Positions 6,608-10,468 of a stretch of 10,468 bases of DNA are shown piece by piece (within the stretch, counting starts at the first letter, position 1; each line of letters begins with the position of its first letter). The notes beneath the pieces were generated by a model that saw nothing but the letters and a program-made list of their open reading frames with translations, had not been told where the DNA came from and searched no databases. A program made the translations under genes and the position numbers. Origin of the DNA: Saliniplasma sp051745305. GTDB taxonomy: Archaea; Thermoplasmatota; Thermoplasmata; Halarchaeoplasmatales; Halarchaeoplasmataceae. Location of the stretch: the NCBI GenBank assembly GCA_051745305.1, contig JBNJDY010000055.1:1-10468 (forward strand), given 5' to 3'.

Positions 6608-6955
6608 TCAGGATGATGTGTCCTCTAGCTCATCCACCTGTTTCTCCAGGGTCTTCAACCTGGGATCGAAATCCTTTCTGAATTTCTCGATCGTGGAAAT
6701 GTTACCACTTACCGTATTCAAACGCTTCCCTATAGATTTGGACCATTTTTCGAACCTTGATTTCTTTACCAGGTCGAAATCATTTATTATTGATGAGAAA
6801 TAGTCGTCAAAATACAGGGAGATGTGATCGATCTCCAATTCCTTCATTGCCTTATTCTTTCTTATATGTCTGATAAATACTAGAAACGCTAGCAGCCATA
6901 CCATCACCACCAATAAGATAGACAATCCGTATGCTAATATCGTCAAAGGTTCCAT
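6608..6955 (-). CDS. Membrane-anchored coiled-coil protein (first)
   Basis: The 115-residue protein starts at ATG 6955, sharing one base with the previous stop (TAATG), with GGAGGCGA six bases upstream. A long hydrophobic span covers about 5-28 (ILAYGLSILLVVMVWLLAFL) and is followed by RHIRKNK, a strong cytoplasmic-side signal. A middle region (ISLYFDDYFSSIINDFDLVK) precedes a heptad-rich tail (KRLNTVSGNISTIEKFRK, then RLKTLEKQVDELED). This is the same plan as the next gene: short outside end, one span, cytoplasmic coiled coil. The two may be distant paralogues, although sequence identity is low. Confidence 0.75.
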   Translation of the reverse strand: MEPLTILAYGLSILLVVMVWLLAFLVFIRHIRKNKAMKELEIDHISLYFDDYFSSIINDFDLVKKSRFEKWSKSIGKRLNTVSGNISTIEKFRKDFDPRLKTLEKQVDELEDTSS

Positions 6956-7233
6956 TACTTCTCGCCTCCTTTTTCAAGTTCTATTTTTTTCACTCTCTTC
7001 TTAAGTATGGAAACTCTGTCTTTTACATCGGCTTTCCATTTTTCCAATTCACTAATTGATTCGTCGTAATCCTCTATCTGTCCGTCTATCGGCGCAATAT
7101 CCTTCTCAGAAGCAAGCTTGTACTCCCTTGCTAACCGTGGAAGATTCTCGGTGAGATAATTATCCACCTTTCTTTTTATGGTAACCGGGTTTTCCCTAAA
7201 ATATCCACCAATCCTTTCTTTAATTCCTGTCAT
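6955..7233 (-). CDS. Small soluble coiled-coil protein
   Basis: The 92-residue start at ATG 7233 has GGAGG seven bases upstream. A second ATG six bases earlier (7239) overlaps the previous stop as ATGA but is only one base from the ribosome site, so it is less likely. The protein is helical and charged: an N-terminal part (KERIGGYFRENPVTIKRKVD, YLTENLPRLAREYKLA), then a heptad-rich tail (DGQIEDYDESISELEKWK, then ADVKDRVSILKKRVKKIELE). No cysteine, no membrane span. The tail motif (RVSILKKRV) resembles the tails of three downstream partners. Not a recognised family. Confidence 0.7.
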   Translation of the reverse strand: MTGIKERIGGYFRENPVTIKRKVDNYLTENLPRLAREYKLASEKDIAPIDGQIEDYDESISELEKWKADVKDRVSILKKRVKKIELEKGGEK

Positions 7234-7235
7234 AT

Positions 7236-7643
7236 TCATTCCTCCTTATCTTCGTCATTTGAAAATTTATCCTTAACGCTGTCCTTGAAGTCGCCGGATT
7301 GTTCCTTGACATCCTCCTTGAAGCCGCCAGCCTTGTTCTTCAGTTCCTCGATAATTTTTTTATTAACCTGCAGTGTGACCTCGTCTCCTTCTTTCACATC
7401 TAGATCATCCATGGCCTCTGCTCTGAGTATCACTGTATCTTTTGCGACAAGCTCGTCTGCATAGATTGTATTCAGTATTTTCTTCTCTTCGTCATTCATC
7501 AGAACAATTTGGTCCTTTTCATCACACCCCAATTTCTCGAGAATGGAATCGTGGACCCTTATACTACCCTCGAATCTAACAGAGCTTTTTTTAACCTTCA
7601 GTTTGACTCCTAGAGTTTTTTCTGTTTCGTCTTTTCTTTTCAT
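7236..7643 (-). CDS. Cdc48-N-like double-psi barrel protein with amphipathic tail, first gene of the operon
   Basis: The 135-residue protein starts at ATG 7643, five bases after GGTGAT. Residues about 12-95 read like the double-psi beta-barrel found at the N-terminus of Cdc48/VAT ATPases: LKVKKSS, then GSIRVHDSILEKLGCDEKDQ and IVL, a KKILNTIYADE strand, DTVILRAEAMDDLDVKEGDE and VTLQV. The LDVKEGDEVTL motif is the clearest mark. No ATPase domain follows; instead residues about 100-130 contain two 11-residue units (GGFKEDVKEQS, GDFKDSVKDKF) that would form an amphipathic helix of the LEA/apolipoprotein kind, able to lie on a membrane. An AbrB-type or other barrel is the alternative fold. It is transcribed from a duplicated promoter. 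Confidence 0.65.
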   Translation of the reverse strand: MKRKDETEKTLGVKLKVKKSSVRFEGSIRVHDSILEKLGCDEKDQIVLMNDEEKKILNTIYADELVAKDTVILRAEAMDDLDVKEGDEVTLQVNKKIIEELKNKAGGFKEDVKEQSGDFKDSVKDKFSNDEDKEE

Positions 7644-7654
7644 AATTAATCACC

Positions 7655-7736
7655 TTTATCGTCCCCCTTTTTAGGACTATATACAATGGTCTATGGGCAT
7701 TTATTGCCCCCTTTTCAAGACCAATATATAATGACC
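7655..7736 (-). promoter_or_regulatory. Tandem duplicated promoter of the nine-gene operon
   Basis: Two 37-base copies lie head to tail, 45 bases apart (7700-7736 distal, 7655-7691 proximal; read on the minus strand). Each has CATT(A/G)TATATA followed by AAAAGGGGG and then ATAAA, about 80 percent identical by eye with a one-base shift. Each TATA box is thus followed by the same G5 element just before the expected start. The proximal box would start almost at the ribosome site; the distal one starts near 7700. Confidence 0.55.
7687..7723. promoter_or_regulatory. Nested inverted repeat between the two TATA boxes
   Basis: TGGTCT (7687-7692) pairs with AGACCA (7718-7723), and inside it GGGCA (7695-7699) pairs with TGCCC (7705-7709) around TTTAT. 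This nested dyad overlaps the distal start site and is a likely operator, or the 5' hairpin of the distal transcript. Confidence 0.45.
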
Positions 7737-7911
7737 TTTTGGTTATAATTCGTTATTTCAAAATCATTTGCAATTAATTGAATAATTAGATGCAAATCTA
7801 TAATGTAAAATTCCAAATTAAGTGACGTGTACTTTGACGAAGTGGAGAAAGAATAAACTACGGAAGCAGGGCGAATTTTGATAATAAATATTCTAATATA
7901 GAGGAAAACCC
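7737..7911. other. Divergent intergenic spacer
   Basis: AT-rich spacer between the minus-strand operon and the plus-strand CBS/HPF gene. Apart from the two flanking promoters no gene, RNA or strong repeat was seen. Confidence 0.5.
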
Positions 7912-7950
7912 TTAAATATTTAGAAGCGATTATACAAATATAGGGAGAGG
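7912..7950 (+). promoter_or_regulatory. Promoter and RBS of the CBS/HPF gene
   Basis: TTAAATATTTA (7912-7922) preceded by purine-rich GGAAAACCC is a good BRE-TATA pair and predicts a start around 7940. GGGAGAGG (7943-7950) lies eight bases before the ATG. The leader would be very short. Confidence 0.5.
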
Positions 7951-7958
7951 CGAAAGAA

Positions 7959-9155
7959 ATGACAAAGATTAGAGATATAAAGGCTAAAGATGTGATGAGT
8001 GGAAAATTACGTTATACCACACCTGATGAGACAATTTCAGACGTAATAGGCATGATGAGAAAACATGGTCTCGAAGAAATGCCGGTTGTAGAGGATGAAG
8101 AGGTGGTAGGATTCGTTAGTGATAACACCTTCATAGATAGAAGGAACCTTTCATTTTCAACTAAAATAAGGCACGTGATGAATCCACCTCCAGAGGTGAA
8201 CCTGGAAGATACACTTGTGAGGGTATGTGAAATGCTCCTTTCGTCAGGCTACAGAGGTGTGCCAGTGACTTCAGAAAGTGGAAAATATGAAGGATTCATT
8301 AGTAGAAAGGATATAAGCCGGATCATCCCATCCATAGATGAACTGAAGAAGTCCATGGTAAAGGACCATATGACACCGGACCCGGAGACCATAAGGGGTG
8401 ACGAGCATGTCGGTAAAGCCAAAGCGATGATGGAGAGATATGATGTAAGAGTACTTCCAGTCGTGGATGAACATGGATTACTTATAGGTATGGTGGGCAT
8501 CCAAGATATATTAGATAAAGTAACTAGGCCGATCGAGAGAGAAGAGAAAGGTAACATGTCCGGTGAGATAGATTCACCTCAAAGAGATGTAAAGGTGGAC
8601 AGTGTGATGTCCGAGCCAGCGATTACTACAACACCGAACTCGATGATCTATGATGCGGCTGAAAAGATGAACAAAGAGAATATCTCGACACTCATAGCCA
8701 TCGAAGGAGACGATATAAAAGGTGTCTTTACACAATTCGACCTAATAGAGATGATCACAAGTTTCCGTGAAACCGATCAGGTCTTCGTACAGATATCCGG
8801 TCTCAAGGGAAGTCACGATGTTTACGATCAGATGTATGATGACATCCAGAGATCCTTAAGTAAGATGAACAGAGTACTCAATCCCTTGGTTTTGAATGTT
8901 CATGTAGTGTCTCATCAGGAAGGGGGAACTCAGGCAAAGTACAGTGTGAGATTACGGTTTTCAACCGACTACGGTATGTACTACGCTAAAGAAGTTGACT
9001 GGAACTTGATGAAAGCTATGGACAAAGCTCTCGATAGCCTAGAAAGGAGGATCTTTGAGGATAAAGAGAAGAAGCTGCAGAGGAACAGAGACCCGAAATA
9101 TCAGGCTTTCATGGCCAGGTATAAGATATCCGATTTGGAATCGGAAAGAGATTAA
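7959..9155 (+). CDS. Four CBS domains fused to an HPF-like ribosome-hibernation domain
   Basis: The 398-residue protein starts at ATG 7959 with GGGAGAGG eight bases upstream. Four CBS repeats are clear, each opening with a V-M motif and closing with a hydrophobic-G-hydrophobic strand: about 8-60 (KDVMSGKL, EEVVGFVS), 70-124 (RHVMNPPP, YEGFIS), 134-189 (KDHMTPDP, LLIGMVG) and 214-268 (DSVMSEPA, DIKGVFTQFD). They form two Bateman modules, which in this superfamily bind adenine nucleotides or S-adenosylmethionine. Residues about 274-368 resemble the HPF/RaiA fold: VFVQISGL, helix, LNPLVLNVHVVSHQEGG, KYSVRLRFSTDYGMYYAKEV, DWNLMKAMDKALDSLERRI. CBS-HPF architectures are known in archaea. The likely role is energy-sensing ribosome dormancy. 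A 58-residue gene follows after 36 bases and is probably co-transcribed. Confidence 0.85.
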   Translation: MTKIRDIKAKDVMSGKLRYTTPDETISDVIGMMRKHGLEEMPVVEDEEVVGFVSDNTFIDRRNLSFSTKIRHVMNPPPEVNLEDTLVRVCEMLLSSGYRGVPVTSESGKYEGFISRKDISRIIPSIDELKKSMVKDHMTPDPETIRGDEHVGKAKAMMERYDVRVLPVVDEHGLLIGMVGIQDILDKVTRPIEREEKGNMSGEIDSPQRDVKVDSVMSEPAITTTPNSMIYDAAEKMNKENISTLIAIEGDDIKGVFTQFDLIEMITSFRETDQVFVQISGLKGSHDVYDQMYDDIQRSLSKMNRVLNPLVLNVHVVSHQEGGTQAKYSVRLRFSTDYGMYYAKEVDWNLMKAMDKALDSLERRIFEDKEKKLQRNRDPKYQAFMARYKISDLESERD

Positions 9156-9191
9156 TAATATAATACAACTATACGACTCATAGGTGATAAG

Positions 9192-9368
9192 ATGAAAGAA
9201 GAAACGATATGTTCCGTTGAGATAAATGATAATGGAGAAACCTATAGCGCAAAACTTCAAGCATCTACAAGTGGTGTATACAAAGAGTACGAGAATGAAG
9301 ACCTCGAAGAACTGTTAGAAGAACTATTACATGACATTCCAGGGGAATTGCTAGAACGAGAACGTTGA
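9192..9368 (+). CDS. 58-residue acidic small protein downstream of the CBS/HPF gene
   Basis: ATG at 9192 has a perfect GGTGAT (9183-9188) three bases upstream and an open frame to TGA at 9366-9368. The product reads MKEETICSVEINDNGETYSA, then KLQASTSGVYKEYENEDLEE, then a leucine/glutamate helix (LLEELLHDIPGELLERER). It would form a short beta unit followed by an acidic helix. With 36 bases between it and the CBS/HPF gene it is probably in the same transcript. One cysteine only, no membrane span. The family is not recognised; a helper or partner of the dormancy factor is a guess from position alone. Confidence 0.65.
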   Translation: MKEETICSVEINDNGETYSAKLQASTSGVYKEYENEDLEELLEELLHDIPGELLERER

Positions 9369-9488
9369 ATTATACGTTTTCTCCATTCTTCTAATATCTG
9401 ACTGTATCTTGAAGTTATGAACTAGTTCAGATATTGTTATCATCCCCACCAGATCGCCATCTGGTGTTAGTATAAATGTTAAAATCAT
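9351..9488 (-). pseudogene. CBS-domain-like relic
   Basis: On the minus strand a 45-residue frame reads MILTFILTPDGDLVGMITIS, then ELVHNFKIQSDIRRME and a short end. The run I-x-TPDGDLVGMITISELV is the closing strand-turn-strand-helix of a CBS domain. It has no ribosome site, an in-frame stop lies a few codons upstream, and it overlaps the end of the plus-strand small gene by 18 bases. It is best read as the last scrap of a CBS gene; a chance resemblance cannot be excluded. Confidence 0.4.
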
Positions 9489-9519
9489 GTCCCAGAAGGT
9501 TCTATTTTATGGAGTTGTC

Positions 9520-10188
9520 TCAAAGCAAATTTATAATATCTTCAGTCGATGTTATTATAACATCCTTGTTTTGGATAAGATCTAGCGCTTTTTCATGAAT
9601 AGCTTTTGAAAATGCAGCAGTGGAATCCTCAACTAAGACAACCCGATATTCGTTTTCACAAGCCTGAATAACCGATGCTTCTACACATTCGTTCGTCAGG
9701 ACTCCGGCCATTATTAGGGTGTTTATGCCGTCTTCTCTGAGAAGAGCGTCCAATCCGGTTCCCTGAAATATATCTGGATCATCTTTGGTTATTACGACCT
9801 CGTCGTTCATCGGCCGTAACTCATTAAGGATCACACCCTCATTGTCATCTAGATCATTAAAGGAGTTATCGTTCTTATCTTTCTCATCTCCTTCGCTTTT
9901 AAAAGAATATGATCTGATCTTCGTGAATACAATCATCTTTTTAGTCTCTCTAAATTTTTTCAAAAGTCTTTGAATATTTGGGATGATATGGTTCTGGATA
10001 CGATTATAATAATACTCATATCCTTCCCGCACCCCTAACTCCTTAGCATACTTCAGAACGCCTTGACCTTGTGCTGTAATATTGTACTGCATATCGATTA
10101 GTATAAGGGCTAGTTCTCCCTCAGATAATTCTTCTCGGCTCAGTGGAGAAGATAACTGCTTCAGGTCTTCTAAAGATGATTTTTTCAT
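9520..10188 (-). CDS. Isochorismatase-family cysteine hydrolase
   Basis: The 222-residue protein starts at ATG 10188, four bases after GGTGAT; an ATG twelve bases earlier overlaps that site and was rejected. The family's catalytic triad is present: Asp32 (LALILIDMQYN), Lys135 (EVVITKDDPDIFQGTGLDAL) and Cys168 (LIMAGVLTNECVEASVIQAC). VLVEDSTAAFSKAIHEKAL is the usual C-terminal helix region. The family hydrolyses isochorismate, nicotinamide, N-carbamoyl or oxamate-type substrates, and sequence alone does not say which. An insert rich in Asp/Asn/Glu (about 97-118) and a helix after the first strand (YAKELGVREGYEYYYNRI) are longer than in minimal members. It stands alone, with its own promoter; no ent or NAD genes are nearby, so siderophore function is unlikely. 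Confidence 0.85.
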   Translation of the reverse strand: MKKSSLEDLKQLSSPLSREELSEGELALILIDMQYNITAQGQGVLKYAKELGVREGYEYYYNRIQNHIIPNIQRLLKKFRETKKMIVFTKIRSYSFKSEGDEKDKNDNSFNDLDDNEGVILNELRPMNDEVVITKDDPDIFQGTGLDALLREDGINTLIMAGVLTNECVEASVIQACENEYRVVLVEDSTAAFSKAIHEKALDLIQNKDVIITSTEDIINLL

Positions 10189-10192
10189 TTGT

Positions 10193-10245
10193 ATCACCAT
10201 TCTATTTGATTAAGTTATTACATAATACCAATATAGATTTTTTCC
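10193..10245 (-). promoter_or_regulatory. Promoter and RBS of the isochorismatase-family gene
   Basis: Read on the minus strand, GGAAAAAA then TCTATATT (about 10231-10245) forms a BRE-TATA pair predicting a start near 10205-10210. GGTGAT (10193-10198) is the ribosome site and fixes the start at 10188. Confidence 0.5.
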
Positions 10246-10343
10246 TTTTTGTAGGATCACATATAAGACAAAATGATTTTCAACAAACTTTCACACGGAG
10301 TACATACAAAATTCAGGTGGTGTGCATACGAATTTGAAGTATC

Positions 10344-10351
10344 TATATTTA
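10344..10351 (+). promoter_or_regulatory. TATA box upstream of the terminal hairpin
   Basis: TATATTTA predicts a plus-strand start near 10370-10375, a few bases before the long hairpin. No reading frame begins there within the window. Confidence 0.35.
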
Positions 10352-10373
10352 AGTAATGTTACCTATGAAAGTT

Positions 10374-10456
10374 TAAGAACCTTACACGGGTGGTAACCAC
10401 ATGCTATTTTTGGGGGTAGGGAGGGTGTTTTACCATTCGTGTAAGGTCAATTTTAA
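10374..10456 (+). ncRNA. Candidate structured RNA with an 18-position stem and G-rich loop
   Basis: Positions 10379-10396 (ACCTTACACGGGTGGTAA) pair with 10430-10447 (TTACCATTCGTGTAAGGT) without a gap. Two adjacent pairs are G-U in plus-strand RNA (10389-10437 and 10390-10436), which would be A-C mismatches on the other strand. The 33-base loop contains GGGGG, GGG and GGG (10412-10425). A competing local hairpin GTGG-TAA-CCAC (10390-10400 region) sits at the inner end of the 5' arm. A T-run (10450-10454) follows. It may be a small RNA, the leader of a gene beyond the window, or the end of a mobile element. No known family is recognised. Confidence 0.4.
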
Positions 10457-10468
10457 ATTATATCAATA

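Noticed and set aside
9520..10188. Siderophore or NAD-salvage assignment of the isochorismatase-family enzyme
   Set aside because: The triad shows the family only; no neighbouring gene supports a specific substrate.
10143..10337. 64-codon plus-strand open frame near the right end
   Set aside because: It overlaps the start and promoter of the isochorismatase-family gene in antisense and lacks a ribosome site.
10379..10447. Terminal inverted repeat of an insertion sequence
   Set aside because: No transposase, target-site duplication or second copy is visible in the window; it remains possible because the sequence stops just after it.

Overview
The window looks archaeal, most likely euryarchaeal and possibly Thermoplasmatota-like (the lineage is an inference and is weak). 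Ribosome binding sites are mostly GGTGAT or GGAGG(T/A) a few bases before ATG. Promoters look like archaeal TATA boxes. The gene content also fits: a cell-surface GLUG-repeat protein with a C-terminal membrane anchor, a winged-helix/PAS regulator, PRC-barrel proteins, a Cdc48-N-like barrel protein, and four CBS domains joined to a ribosome-hibernation-factor-like domain. The DNA is AT-rich.

Layout. 1-1951 (+): the 3' part of a surface protein with about ten GLUG repeats, Ig-like and CARDB-like domains, a transmembrane helix and a basic tail. 1952-2522: no intact gene, but a decayed copy of the PAS region of the next gene. 2523-3521 (+): winged-helix/PAS/PAS regulator. 3522-3956: no protein gene; it holds a TATA box followed by two good hairpins and a T-run, a candidate small RNA. 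3957-4124 (+): 55-residue VapB/ribbon-helix-helix-like protein without a toxin partner.

4238-7643 (-): the centrepiece, a tightly packed run of nine small genes read leftwards from a duplicated promoter. In order: Cdc48-N-like double-psi barrel with an amphipathic tail, soluble coiled coil, membrane-anchored coiled coil, second membrane-anchored coiled coil, soluble coiled coil, basic protein with a zinc ribbon, tandem PRC-barrel protein, third bitopic membrane protein, and an eight-cysteine zinc protein. No member is a recognisable enzyme. Three are single-span proteins predicted to face the cytoplasm and five have coiled-coil C-terminal segments, so the cluster looks like one membrane-bound scaffold of unknown function. 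It is the best candidate here for an undescribed system.

7959-9368 (+): divergent from that operon, a CBS x4 / HPF-like protein and a 58-residue acidic protein, probably co-transcribed. 9351-9488 (-): short CBS-like relic. 9520-10188 (-): isochorismatase-family cysteine hydrolase. 10189-10468: its promoter, then a second strong hairpin (18 paired positions) with a TATA box just upstream and G-runs in its loop, a second candidate structured RNA.

All calls rest on reading sequence and protein motifs by eye; no database search or structure prediction was run.
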